Position numbers and translations under genes: made by a program. Under the pieces are notes generated by a model, which was given only the letters and a program-made list of their open reading frames with translations, was not told where the DNA came from and ran no database searches. From CAVZCK01 sp963773735 (GTDB lineage: Bacteria > Pseudomonadota > Alphaproteobacteria > Rhizobiales > Rhodomicrobiaceae), in NCBI GenBank assembly GCA_963773735.1, contig CAVZCK010000017.1, positions 62,001-126,000 of the forward strand: 64,000 bases of DNA, written 5' to 3'. Position 1 is the first letter of the stretch. The number at the start of each line of letters is the position of its first letter. Below, piece after piece: positions 8,670 through 16,667 of the stretch.

Positions 8670-9593
8670 TCACCCTTGCGGTGTGGGTCCGGCGGACGGT
8701 GGTTTGCTGCCGCCTTGCTGGCCCAGTTCCATCGTCAGCGCGGTCAGCCCGGCGACGCCGCCAAGCTGCATCGTTTCTACCGCCGTGCTGGGCACAACGA
8801 CGATGGTGGAATTCTGTTTCAGCCCCTCGTACAGCATGTTCATCGCGCGCAGATGGAACGCGGCTGGATTGCTGGCGTAGGTCTTCGCAGCCTCGACGAA
8901 TTTCTCCGCAATCTGCCGCTCGGAATCGCCCAGGATGACGCGGGCTTGACGCTCGCGCTCGGCTTGCGCCTGCATCGACATGGCGTCCTCCAGCGCAGGC
9001 GGAATCAGCACGTCCTTGACCTCCACCGAAATGACATTGATGCCCCAGGGTTCGGTCCGCACATCGATGATCTTCTGCAGCTCGTTGCTGATTTTGTCCC
9101 GTCCCTCCAGCATGTCCGAGAGCATGGTCTTGCCGATGACATCGCGAAGCGCGGTCTGCGATGCCCAATTGATGGCGCTGACGTAGTCGGCGACATCGAG
9201 CGCCGCCTTCTTCGGGTCGAGGACCTTCCAGAACAGCACGGCATCGACATCCACCGGCACCGTGTCCTTGGTGAGGGTTTTTTCCGCCTTGAACGCGCTA
9301 GTGATCACGCGCGTGTCGATCCAATAGGGGATGGTATCGATGATCGGCACAATCAAGAATAGCCCGGGGCCCCGCAGCGCGTGGAAGCGGCCGAGCCGCA
9401 AGACGACGGCCCGGTTCCACTGGTCCGCGACCTTGATGGCGAAGGAAACAACAGTGGCGAGGAAAAAGGCGACAATGATGAGCCAGTTGCTCTCCCAATT
9501 GGCCGAAATACCATAGATCGCGTAGCTGAGAGCCGCGCCGACGGCGAGAATGACGACGAAAACAAGCGTGGCGAATGAGCTGGCCGGTCTCAT
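8670..9593 (-). CDS. Slipin family protein (SPFH/band 7)
   Basis: A 307-residue membrane protein of the stomatin/slipin group. Two hydrophobic segments occupy roughly residues 8-50 (FATLVFVVILAVGAALSYAI, WLIIVAFFLATVVSFAIKV). An SPFH/band 7 domain follows (NRAVVLRLGRFHALRGPGLF, residues ~60-230) with the coiled heptad region MQAQAERERQARVILGDSERQIAEKF. Such proteins form membrane microdomain scaffolds and protect membranes or control proteolysis. Its ATG (9593) overlaps the stop of the phasin-like gene by four bases (ATGA), showing translational coupling. The operon probably begins at 10218 under the FNR-type box at 10283. Confidence 0.9.
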   Translation of the reverse strand: MRPASSFATLVFVVILAVGAALSYAIYGISANWESNWLIIVAFFLATVVSFAIKVADQWNRAVVLRLGRFHALRGPGLFLIVPIIDTIPYWIDTRVITSAFKAEKTLTKDTVPVDVDAVLFWKVLDPKKAALDVADYVSAINWASQTALRDVIGKTMLSDMLEGRDKISNELQKIIDVRTEPWGINVISVEVKDVLIPPALEDAMSMQAQAERERQARVILGDSERQIAEKFVEAAKTYASNPAAFHLRAMNMLYEGLKQNSTIVVVPSTAVETMQLGGVAGLTALTMELGQQGGSKPPSAGPTPQG

Positions 9594-9904
9594 GGAAGGA
9601 GCCTCTGCAATGTGTGATACGCTTCCCGATCTTGCGTTGCGACCTCTGGCATCGAGCGAGCCGCCGTAAGCTTGGCGGTAAATTCGGATGCAAGTTTTGC
9701 TTCCGATTGCATCCGGTTCATCCAGTGCCGGTTCACTTCTTGGAGTTTTTCCAATTGCTCCGACTGAATTGCGACAAGTTCTTCGAAACGCTTCTTTCTC
9801 ATCTCGGTAAATTCCGGCGGGATGAGACTTGCTGGCGATGCTTTCTCCGCCTTGTCGGTCTGACGGTCCGTTTGAGCCATAGCACCACCCCGTTCTGTCG
9901 CCAT
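9590..9904 (-). CDS. Phasin-like protein, possibly C-terminally truncated
   Basis: A 104-residue helical protein. The segment from about residue 28 (IPPEFTEMRKKRFEELVAIQ) through EQLEKLQEVNRHWMNRMQSE and ASEFTAKLTAARSMPEVA resembles the amphipathic phasin fold found on polyhydroxyalkanoate granules. Usual family members are longer by 30 or more residues after the last motif, so the short tail here (REAYHTLQRLLP) suggests truncation or a frameshift near the end. MAQTDRQ at 9880 is an alternative start. The stop overlaps the slipin ATG. A one-mismatch FNR-type box lies 50 bases upstream. The DUF3141 PHA-synthase-like gene in the same cluster fits a polyester link. Confidence 0.6.
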   Translation of the reverse strand: MATERGGAMAQTDRQTDKAEKASPASLIPPEFTEMRKKRFEELVAIQSEQLEKLQEVNRHWMNRMQSEAKLASEFTAKLTAARSMPEVATQDREAYHTLQRLLP

Positions 9905-9953
9905 TGAAAACAGCTACAAAATTGGAACATTAACGATATCCGCAACCTCACCT

Positions 9954-9967
9954 TTGATGCAGATCAC
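9954..9967 (-). promoter_or_regulatory. FNR/FixK-type box, one mismatch, upstream of phasin-like gene
   Basis: TTGATGCAGATCAC matches TTGAT-N4-ATCAA except for the last base, the same variant seen at 8216. It lies 50 bases upstream of the phasin-like start and straddles the stop codon of the preceding small gene. Confidence 0.5.
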
Positions 9968-10218
9968 GTCTCGCGCCGAACTGAACCGGCACTCGCGAAC
10001 AACAGAAGCTCGGCCTCGGCCTCGCCGAGTAGTGATTCGACTGTCCGCCGCACGGTCGCATCCAATTCCGATTGCAACATGCGCCGATAGCGCTCGACGT
10101 TGAGGCGACCCCATATTGGCGGCACTACAACGGCCATGTTGAGGGCCACAGCTTGTTGCTGAACGTGGTTCTGAACGACCATAAATCCGTTACCATAAGG
10201 GTGCGGCCGATATAACAA
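9964..10218 (-). CDS. Hypothetical 84-residue protein
   Basis: From ATG 10218 the frame encodes MLYRPHPYGNGFMVVQNHVQ and ends with LNVERYRRMLQSELDATVRRTVESLLGEAEAELL. The second half resembles a short charged helical motif (N-x-E-R-Y-R-x-M-L...R-x-T-V-x-x-L-L-x-E-x-E) seen in many small alphaproteobacterial proteins of unknown function. The first ~35 residues look atypical, so the true start may be further in or in another frame. A perfect FNR-type box lies 65 bases upstream, making it the likely first gene of the operon with the phasin-like and slipin genes. Confidence 0.5.
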   Translation of the reverse strand: MLYRPHPYGNGFMVVQNHVQQQAVALNMAVVVPPIWGRLNVERYRRMLQSELDATVRRTVESLLGEAEAELLLFASAGSVRRET

Positions 10219-10282
10219 CTTCGAGAAACTTGTGTGGGGTGCGGGTCCATGACGCGATCCATTTCCCAGGGGGCACCACTTT

Positions 10283-10296
10283 TTGATTTAGATCAA
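10283..10296 (-). promoter_or_regulatory. Perfect FNR/FixK-type anaerobox
   Basis: TTGATTTAGATCAA is an exact match to the FNR/FixK consensus TTGAT-N4-ATCAA. It lies in the short gap between the YflT-like gene (ends 10306) and the start at 10218 of the small-gene/phasin-like/slipin operon. A distance of 65 bases to the start codon suits an activator site near -41.5. Confidence 0.7.
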
Positions 10297-10305
10297 CATT
10301 ACGAG

Positions 10306-10866
10306 TCAGCCAGCCGCATGGACGAGCATATCTGCTGGCTCTCCTGCTTGCACGCCAGCATGCACGTCGAGACGTGACGGGTTTGCCGCACCGAGGATTG
10401 TCTTGGCGCGAGCTATTTCCTCCGCCGCGCCATGCGCCATTACCAGAAAGCTATCGGCTTTCAGGGCGGTCTCGTATTGGATCACGCTGTCCTTCGGAAT
10501 GCCAATGCTGTAGAGCGCCGCGCCAAGCGCGCTCAGCCCACCAACCATGACAGCGTTCTCGATGGCGGTGATCGCAATGGTGGCCAGATAGCCGAGTACG
10601 ACGACATGCCCGACGACGGGAATGGTCATGAACAGCCCGCCGAAGAACAAGCCCCAGAGACCGCCCCAGAACGCGCCCCGCGTGCCCCAGAACTTGATCC
10701 GGTCGCCAATGTTGTAGAAGCCGACGACCTTTTCGTCAGTATGGTATCCCTTACCGACAACGCTGAGATTCTTCATCTCGAAGCCGGCAGCTGCCAGCTT
10801 TTTCACGGCCGCCTCCGCTGCATTGTGGTCTGCGAAGACAGCGACGACTGTGTCGGTTTTTTCCAT
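10306..10866 (-). CDS. YflT-like general stress membrane protein
   Basis: A 186-residue protein. Residues 1-45 (TDTVVAVFADHNAAEAAVKK) match the heat-induced stress protein YflT domain. A glycine-rich membrane hairpin follows (FWGTRGAFWGGLWGLFFGGL, IPVVGHVVVLGYLATIAITAI). The C-terminal half contains a second ferredoxin-like stretch (DSVIQYETALKADSFLVMAHG). The biochemical function is unknown. An FNR-type box lies just beyond its stop, belonging to the next operon. A truncated copy of its 5' end survives at 4080. The ribosome site is GGAGGAT before ATG 10866. Confidence 0.75.
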   Translation of the reverse strand: MEKTDTVVAVFADHNAAEAAVKKLAAAGFEMKNLSVVGKGYHTDEKVVGFYNIGDRIKFWGTRGAFWGGLWGLFFGGLFMTIPVVGHVVVLGYLATIAITAIENAVMVGGLSALGAALYSIGIPKDSVIQYETALKADSFLVMAHGAAEEIARAKTILGAANPSRLDVHAGVQAGEPADMLVHAAG

Positions 10867-11277
10867 TTGATCCTCCTACGGGGCAAGGCAGAGCGCGGCG
10901 CGCTTGCGCTAGTCGATCGGGCCACTGGTCCTGTATGCAGGGTGCCGGTCAGCTCGGTCTTTTACTGAGCAATATTGCTCACGGCTCCCCTTCGAGACCG
11001 CGGACGTGAACTCGCGCCCGATTTGACCCGCTTTGATTTCGTGTCTAAAGCCTTTGAGCGGCGAGTGATTTTTGAGAAACCGGCGGGGCGGGGTCACGAT
11101 TGACGATCGGACGTCGATCAAATTTTCGGGAAATGTGCAATCCCACTGTTTTCAGCCATTATGTGCCAAACAGCGGTCCAGGTTGGATGTCAATTCGCAT
11201 GCGATCCGCGATCGTGACCGCTAATACCGACGGCAGACAGTCGTGTTTCTTCGATAATCAGTTCGCAAGGTCATGTC
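10867..11277. promoter_or_regulatory. Divergent intergenic region with a 16-base palindrome
   Basis: A 411-base gap between the YflT-like gene (minus) and the Crp-family gene (plus). The perfect palindrome TGAGCAATATTGCTCA at 10966-10981 is a candidate operator, about 100 bases upstream of the YflT-like start. No convincing FNR box, RNA gene or coding sequence is seen in the rest. Confidence 0.5.
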
Positions 11278-11961
11278 ATGGCGATCAAACGCCGACCGTC
11301 ATTCGATCCGCGGGCTTTTCTCGCCAAGGTTGGCGAGGGCCGCAGCATTGTGAGTTACCGCGAGGGCCAAACCGTCTTTTCACAGGGTGATCCTGCCGAT
11401 TCTGTCTTCTACATTCAGAAAGGCAAGGTGAAGGTCACTGTCGTTTCTGAACAGGGCAAAGAAGCCGTCGTCGCAATTCTGGCAGCTAAGGAATTCTTCG
11501 GCGAAGGCTGTCTTGCTGGACAGCCCCTGCGCATAGCGACGGTTGCGACGATGACGGAATTTGTCATCGTGCGCTTGCAAAAGGCAGCTATCGTCCGCTT
11601 GATCCATCAGGAGCCGGCGTTTTCCGAGCTGTTCATCGCCCACCTTCTGGGGCGGTCCATCCGGATCGAGGCAGACCTGATCGATCAGCTGTTTAATTCC
11701 AGCGAGAAGCGTCTGGCGCGACTGCTCCTGATATTGGCCAACTTCGGCAAGGAACGGAAGCCGGAGCCGATCGCGAAAATCAGCCAGGAGACACTTGCGG
11801 AGATGATTGGAACGACCCGCTCCCGCGTGAGCTTCTTCATGAACAAATTTCGGAAGCTGGGTTTCATCGACTACAATGGCGGTATCGAAACGGGCGGCAT
11901 CGAAGTGCACAGTTCGCTGTTGAACGTTATTTTGCACGACCAGCCGCAAATCAAGACTTGA
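11278..11961 (+). CDS. Crp/Fnr family transcriptional regulator
   Basis: A 227-residue regulator. A cyclic-nucleotide-binding-type beta-barrel occupies residues ~20-130 (GQTVFSQGDPADSVFYIQKG, EFFGEGCLAGQPLRIA). A long dimer helix follows, then a winged helix near the C-terminus (ISQETLAEMIGTTRSRVSFF, residues ~168-190). There is no N-terminal cysteine cluster, so it is not an oxygen-sensing [4Fe-4S] FNR. The recognition helix reads TTRSRVS rather than the E-x-x-S-R of FNR/FixK, so it may not be the protein that binds the TTGAT-N4-ATCAA boxes nearby. Start ATG 11278 is preceded by CGCAAGG. It is the only intact regulator of the stress cluster. Confidence 0.85.
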   Translation: MAIKRRPSFDPRAFLAKVGEGRSIVSYREGQTVFSQGDPADSVFYIQKGKVKVTVVSEQGKEAVVAILAAKEFFGEGCLAGQPLRIATVATMTEFVIVRLQKAAIVRLIHQEPAFSELFIAHLLGRSIRIEADLIDQLFNSSEKRLARLLLILANFGKERKPEPIAKISQETLAEMIGTTRSRVSFFMNKFRKLGFIDYNGGIETGGIEVHSSLLNVILHDQPQIKT

Positions 11962-12019
11962 ACTTGCTGATTGTGCCGCCGCGCGGGTGTAGCATCAGTT
12001 AAAGGGTTGGCGCTCCTCT

Positions 12020-12113
12020 TTGACAGGAGACGTGAGATGGTTTCCAGATAATCAGACCGCAGATAGGTGGCTTCAGCATTGCCCTTCACCATGCTGTGAA
12101 CGGACGCCGCCAC
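12020..12113 (-). pseudogene. Possible C-terminal scrap of a second integrase
   Basis: The minus-strand frame reads HSMVKGNAEATYLRSDYLET. This resembles the end of a tyrosine recombinase around its catalytic tyrosine (A-x-Y-x-R-x-D). The match is short and no upstream domain is present in frame, so this is a tentative call. It lies directly downstream of the main integrase remnant, as expected in a site of repeated integration. Confidence 0.3.
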
Positions 12114-12126
12114 CCGAAGCGACTTT

Positions 12127-13290
12127 TCAATCGCCCACCATCCATCTTGAGCGATGAACCGCGCGACCTATCGGGCGGTCAATCTTCGGTCGCGGCGCGA
12201 CGTAATTGGCCCAGCGCGTCATCAGATCGCGGCGGGCCTGTAAATGGTGTGTGCGGAGATAGGCCGCGACCGTCTGCGTTTTCGCCACGGCGTGGCCAAG
12301 CATGGCTTCCGAGACTTCGTGCAGAACGCCGTTCTCTGCGCACCAATCTTTGACGGTGCTACGAAAGCCATGAACCGTCAGGCCGGGCCGCATGCCGCGC
12401 AACAGCTTGAGCATGGCCATATTGCTCATGGGCTTACCCGCCTTGTTGGGGAACAGGAATGTCCTATCGCGTGGAAGGTCTTTGATTATATCCCAGGCTT
12501 GCCGGGTTAGCGGGACGCGGTGAGGCTTGCCGGTCTTCGTTCGCTCTGGCGGGATAATCCATAGCGCCGCCCTCTCGTCCATTTCCGACCATTGCGCTTC
12601 AAGAGTGTCGCTGGTCCTGACTGCACAAAGGATGGTCCACATCAGCGCCTTGGCGCTCACAGTCTCATTCGCCGACAATTCGGCAAAGAACGCCGGCAGC
12701 TCTTGCCATGCCATGGCGCTATGATGGGCGACGGCTCGGCGCGGGCGTTGCGGGAAGCAGATTTTGCAGAACGTCGAGCCTCGCCGGATTTTCGCCGATG
12801 AAATAGCCCGTGGCCTTGGCTGCATTCATAATGCGCTCGATTCGGCTGCGCACCTTCCTTGAAGTCTCGCGATGCGAAATCCATATCGGCGTCAGACAGC
12901 GCGCCACATCTGCCGGACGCATCAGGCTGACTGGCATCCCGCCGATAAGCGGGTAGACATAGGCGGTGAGTGAGTTGCCCCATTGCTGTTTCGATTTGTG
13001 GTGCTTTAGACCGGGCAAGACTCTCTTGAGATAGTCAGCGGCTACTTCCTTAAAGCTAGGCGTCTTTGGTTGCCTTTTGCCTCGCTCTAGCTGCGGATCA
13101 ATGCCCCGCGAAAGCTTATCCCGCATCTCGTCGGCGAGCGTTTCGGCCTTGGCGACCGTGACGCGGCTAAGCGGCCCTAGACCTAAGTCTCTGGTCCGCC
13201 CGCTGAATGAATAGCGGAATATCCAGCTCCGGGACTTGCCCGGCGGTTTGGATATAGAGATTTCGGCTGATCCTCGATAGCTTTTTGCCC
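12127..13290 (-). pseudogene. Tyrosine-type integrase, frameshifted
   Basis: A phage/island integrase of about 385 residues in three frame pieces. It starts at ATG 13290 (MGKKLS), must shift within the first ten codons to read SWIFRYSFSGRTRDLGLGPL, and continues through MRDKLSRGIDPQLERGKRQ to about 12745. There it shifts again into LPAFFAELSANETVSAKALM and the catalytic domain. The catalytic set is visible: Arg in CAVRTSD, Lys in RTKTGKPHR, HGFRSTVKDW, LGHAV and the Tyr in VAAYLRTH. So the active site is preserved while the frame is not. The gene sits 3' of tRNA-Glu in the same orientation, the classic arrangement of an element inserted in the tRNA 3' end. Confidence 0.8.
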
Positions 13291-13433
13291 ATGCTCGCTA
13301 CCCCATAAGTTCGCCTTCGGGTTGCGGGACTTGTAGAGATGCTAGCGAGGAAAAATTAATACCAATGGCCTGATTTCCTGGCGATTTTAGCCAATCAGGC
13401 CGATTCCGGCATGAGCTGAAAAAGTGCGGCTGG

Positions 13434-13506
13434 CGCCCCGTAGGGGAATCGAACCCCTGTTTCAGCCGTGAGAGGGCCGCGTCCTGGGCCGCTAGACGAA
13501 CGGGGC
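13434..13506 (-). tRNA. tRNA-Glu (anticodon CTC)
   Basis: The 73-base cloverleaf starts GCCCCGT and ends ACGGGGC plus discriminator G. The D arm is GTCTAGCGGCCCAGGAC. The anticodon arm has loop CTCTCAC giving anticodon CTC. The T arm is AGGGG-TTCGATT-CCCCT. CCA is encoded next to it at 13433-13431. The gene is a likely attachment site for the adjacent integrase. Confidence 0.93.
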
Positions 13507-13550
13507 AATAGACAGGCGATTTCGAGATATAAAGAGCGGGCCCGCCGCGA

Positions 13551-13928
13551 TCAAGGCAATTCTTGCGGGGCGAGCCGGATGCGCTGAACCTCGCGCCCCG
13601 TTGCGAGATCGATGACCGCGATCTCTGCGCCACCGGCATAGCTCAAATGCAAAATCAGCCGGCCTTGATCGGCGAGGATCTGGCGAATCTCCGTGCCTGG
13701 CTTTACAGGCAGGTTTATGACGGCCGTCGCACCCGCCGCTATGGTGAGGGGCGATGCGGCCTCTGGCTTTTTTGTCAGCTTCTGTGACTGCACATAGATG
13801 CCGACCAGCAGCAGAATGAAGCCGACGACCAGCAGCACGCTCATGATTGCGATCGCAATCTTCAGCTTGCGGATTTGCCTGGGGGTCAGCGTGCCGCCAG
13901 GCAAAGCCGTTTCGGTGTCGTTCAGCAT
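13551..13928 (-). CDS. DUF6476-like single-pass membrane protein
   Basis: A 125-residue protein with a short polar N-terminus, one membrane helix at about residues 24-46 (IAIAIMSVLLVVGFILLLVG) and a periplasmic beta-rich domain ending AEIAVIDLATGREVQRIRLA. This architecture fits the small DUF6476-type proteins encoded beside the pseudouridine synthase in alphaproteobacteria. The function is unknown. It is divergent from the RluA-family gene with only about 30 bases between starts, so the promoters overlap. Confidence 0.65.
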   Translation of the reverse strand: MLNDTETALPGGTLTPRQIRKLKIAIAIMSVLLVVGFILLLVGIYVQSQKLTKKPEAASPLTIAAGATAVINLPVKPGTEIRQILADQGRLILHLSYAGGAEIAVIDLATGREVQRIRLAPQELP

Positions 13929-13957
13929 TGGTCGCCAATATTCACAGGATGCGTGCG

Positions 13958-14951
13958 ATGACGCTTCGATCGGTTACAGCGCGGACGGATCATAACGGAC
14001 AGCGGCTTGACCGCGTGCTTGCGGCCGGCTTGCCGGATCTGAGCCGCTCGCGGGTGCGCGACCTGATCAAACAGGGCCAGGTCAGCGCTCGAGGCCGCAC
14101 GATAGTCGAGCCCGATTACCGGGTCAAACCCGATGAGGTGTTTACCGTCGACGTGCCCGAAGCCGTGCTCGCCGAGCCGCAGGCGGAGAACATCCCGCTT
14201 GCCATCCTTTATGAGGACGACGCGCTCATCGTCATCGACAAGCCGGCGGGCCTCGTCGTCCATCCGGCCGCCGGAAACTGGACGGGAACGCTCGTCAACG
14301 CGCTCATCGCCCATTGCGGCGACAGCCTCTCCGGCATCGGCGGCGTGCGCCGGCCAGGCATTGTTCATCGGCTCGACAAGGACACGAGCGGCGTGATGGT
14401 CGTGGCGAAAACCGATGCTGCTCATCGGGAACTTTCCGCGCAATTCGCCGATCATGGCCGCGAAGGTCCGCTTCACCGGGAATATCTCGCGCTGGTCTGG
14501 GGCGAGCCGAAGCCCGGAAAAGGCGTGATCGAGACGCTGATCGGCCGCCATTCGACGAACCGGCTCAAAATGGCGGTGGTAAAAAGCGAAGGAAAAGCCG
14601 CCGTGACCGAGTATAAGGTTAAAGAAGTTTTGCGTGGTGACGACAAAAGAAGTCCGGTCGGGGTTGCAACCTTAGTCGAATGCGTATTGAAGACAGGGCC
14701 GCACGCACCAAATTCGCGTCCATCTGTCGCAGCTCGGACATCCGGTTATTGGCGATGATCTTTATGGGAGCGGTTTTCGATCAAAAAGCCGTGTGTTGCG
14801 CGAAGAGGCGCAATCTGCGATAGTGTCGTTGAAGAGGCAGGCCCTCCACGCCGCCGCTCTTGGATTTGTTCACCCCATAAGCAGAAAATATTTGCAGTTC
14901 CGGTCAGAGCTGCCCGCGGATATGCGCCGGGTCGTGGAGGCTCTGTCGTGA
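13958..14951 (+). CDS. RluA/RluD-family pseudouridine synthase, one frameshift
   Basis: An RNA pseudouridine synthase. An S4-type N-terminus (QRLDRVLAAGLPDLSRSRV) is followed by the catalytic motif GIVHRLDKDTSGVMVVAK, whose Asp is the nucleophile. Around 14698-14702, in GGGCC, one extra base shifts the frame. The conserved continuation GRTHQIRVHLSQLGHPVIGD and the C-terminal end ELPADMRRVVEALS are read in the next frame to the TGA at 14951. Because this is a conserved housekeeping family and the rest is intact, a sequencing insertion is the likely cause. It sits directly upstream of rpoH, as in many Hyphomicrobiales. ATG 13958 is preferred over 13949 for its AGGA spacing. Confidence 0.85.
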
Positions 14952-15076
14952 CCGGTAAAGCGAAGTTCACGGATCTTTGCCTTGCTGGATAGCGGCGAAT
15001 TTGCGGAACGAATGGCATAAAGTCGCCGTTTAAGCGTTAAAAGGTGGCGGCTGGTAGGTTAGCAAAGGAAACAGCC

Positions 15077-15958
15077 ATGGCTTCACTTCCCTCTGTTGCG
15101 GCAAGCGGTGGGTTGACGCGCTATCTCGAGGAGATCCGGCGCTTTCCGATGCTTGAGCCCCAAGAAGAATATATGCTCGCAAAGCGCTGGCAGGAGCATG
15201 AGGACACCGTCGCCGCACAAAAGCTGGTGACGTCGCATTTGCGCCTCGTCGCCCGTATTGCCATGGGCTATCGCGGCTACGGCCTGCCGATCAGCGAGGT
15301 TATTTCCGAAGGCAATGTCGGCCTGATGCAGGCCGTCAAGCGCTTCGACCCGGACAAGGGATTTCGTCTTGCCACCTACGCCATGTGGTGGATCAAAGCC
15401 GCAATTCAAGAATATATCCTGCGGTCCTGGAGCCTCGTGAAGATGGGCACCACCGCCGCGCAGAAGAAGCTGTTCTTCAATCTGCGCAAGCTCAAGGGCC
15501 AGCTTCAGGCGCTCGAAGACGGCGATCTTCGTCCCGACCAGGTCAAGGTGATCGCCACGAAACTCGCCGTGCCCGAGGAAGACGTCATCTCGATGAACCG
15601 GCGCCTGGCTGGCGACACCTCGCTCAACGCGCCGCTCCGCGCCGATACGGATGGCGGCGGCGAGTGGCAGGACTGGCTCGTCGATGACGAGGACGACCAG
15701 GAAACGGTGCTGGCGGAACGTGAGGAACTGGACAACCGCCGGAACTATCTGGTCGAGGCGATCGATACGCTGACGCCGCGCGAGAAGCGTATCTTCGAGG
15801 CACGCCGGCTATCGGAAGATCCGCTGACGCTCGAGGAGCTGTCGAGCGAATTCGGCGTCAGCCGCGAGCGTATCCGGCAGATTGAGGTCCGCGCCTTCGA
15901 GAAGGTCCAAAAGGCCGTCAAGAAGGCCGCCGAGATCGCGGAAGCGCGTCCGGCCTGA
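15077..15958 (+). CDS. rpoH: RNA polymerase heat-shock sigma factor RpoH
   Basis: A 293-residue sigma-32. Region 2 includes LVTSHLRLVARIAMGYRGYG and FRLATYAMWWIKAAIQEYIL. The RpoH box AAQKKLFFNLRKLK is diagnostic. Region 4 ends in LEELSSEFGVSRERIRQIEV. It directs transcription of heat-shock and membrane-stress genes. Start ATG 15077 is preceded by AAAGGAAA and fits the family N-terminus MASLPSVAASGGLTRYLEEI. It is followed by a strong intrinsic terminator, so it is probably transcribed alone or with the upstream rluA-family gene. Confidence 0.96.
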   Translation: MASLPSVAASGGLTRYLEEIRRFPMLEPQEEYMLAKRWQEHEDTVAAQKLVTSHLRLVARIAMGYRGYGLPISEVISEGNVGLMQAVKRFDPDKGFRLATYAMWWIKAAIQEYILRSWSLVKMGTTAAQKKLFFNLRKLKGQLQALEDGDLRPDQVKVIATKLAVPEEDVISMNRRLAGDTSLNAPLRADTDGGGEWQDWLVDDEDDQETVLAEREELDNRRNYLVEAIDTLTPREKRIFEARRLSEDPLTLEELSSEFGVSRERIRQIEVRAFEKVQKAVKKAAEIAEARPA

Positions 15959-15990
15959 TTGGGGCGCAGCCCGCTTGGAAGAAAGATTTC

Positions 15991-16023
15991 ATGCCCGCAT
16001 GGCGCAAGCCGTGCGGGCATTTT
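15991..16023 (+). terminator. Rho-independent terminator of rpoH
   Basis: A 30-base hairpin whose arms are ATGCCCGCA and TGCGGGCAT, with an inner GGC/GCC pairing around a GCAA loop. It is followed by TTT, 33 bases after the rpoH stop. Confidence 0.85.
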
Positions 16024-16440
16024 GCCTTCGGCTGCGTGTTGCGGTGGTCACTGCGCTGCGACAGCGTGACTCAGCGCGCCGCTTATTAACCATTCGTTAA
16101 CTGTTCTCCACAGAAAATTCGAATCAAATTAAACTGTTTACCGTTCATCTGGGTCAAAGCGTGGCGTCAGTTCTGGCCTCTGGTTCGGGCCAGCGCCGCC
16201 TGATGAACGACCAATCCAGGCGATAAGACCGCCTTGGATATGCGGCACGGGGGCCATCGATGCAGCATTCGAGAAAGGCGACGGACCGGAGCGTCTTCGG
16301 GGCCGGCCGTCTTCGCGTGCATGCATTCGGGCCGATGTGGTCGCATCGAACTGAGGCCGAAAGGCTTCCACCATCGCCGTGGAGAAATTCCTCAAAAGAA
16401 AGGGGTTCGAAGCGGCTCACCATGTAATGGAGCGAAATCG

Positions 16441-16584
16441 ATGCTGAATAATGTGCTCAGAGTGCTTAGCGAGCGTCTTCAACAGCATCATGAGAGAGCG
16501 GGGTTGTATCTCCAAAATACCTTGGTTGATCCGATATTCGTCGAACAGGCTCGATATTTGCATCCTCCAAGTCTTAAAGAGTAA
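16441..16584 (+). CDS. Possible small protein (47 residues), unrecognised
   Basis: An ATG at 16441 with GGAG eight bases upstream opens a frame beginning MLNNVLRVLSERLQQHHERA and ending ARYLHPPSLKE. It resembles nothing I recognise. It is followed by a plus-strand terminator hairpin at 16625, which otherwise has no gene to serve, so either a small protein or a small RNA may be transcribed here. The rest of 16024-16667 shows no convincing gene. Confidence 0.3.
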   Translation: MLNNVLRVLSERLQQHHERAGLYLQNTLVDPIFVEQARYLHPPSLKE

Positions 16585-16624
16585 GCTCAGCGTTGCTCAA
16601 TCCTTGAGGATTGACAGAAGTCCG

Positions 16625-16651
16625 GAACCGGCCCTCGCGGCCGGTTTCTTT
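16625..16651 (+). terminator. Intrinsic terminator-like hairpin
   Basis: AACCGGCC and GGCCGGTT form an eight-base stem around a short loop, followed by TTCTTTAT on the plus strand. It lies between the small frame at 16441 and the end of the convergent PfkB gene. Confidence 0.6.
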
Positions 16652-16667
16652 ATCAGGCGAGCCATTT

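Noticed and set aside
10874..10883. CCTACGGGGC as a possible second attachment site for the tRNA-Glu integrase.
   Set aside because: Only ten bases match the tRNA 3' end and the orientation is opposite; chance is sufficient.
11278..11961. Calling the Crp-family protein FNR or FixK because of the nearby boxes.
   Set aside because: It lacks the cysteine cluster of FNR and the E-x-x-S-R recognition helix expected for TTGAT half-sites.
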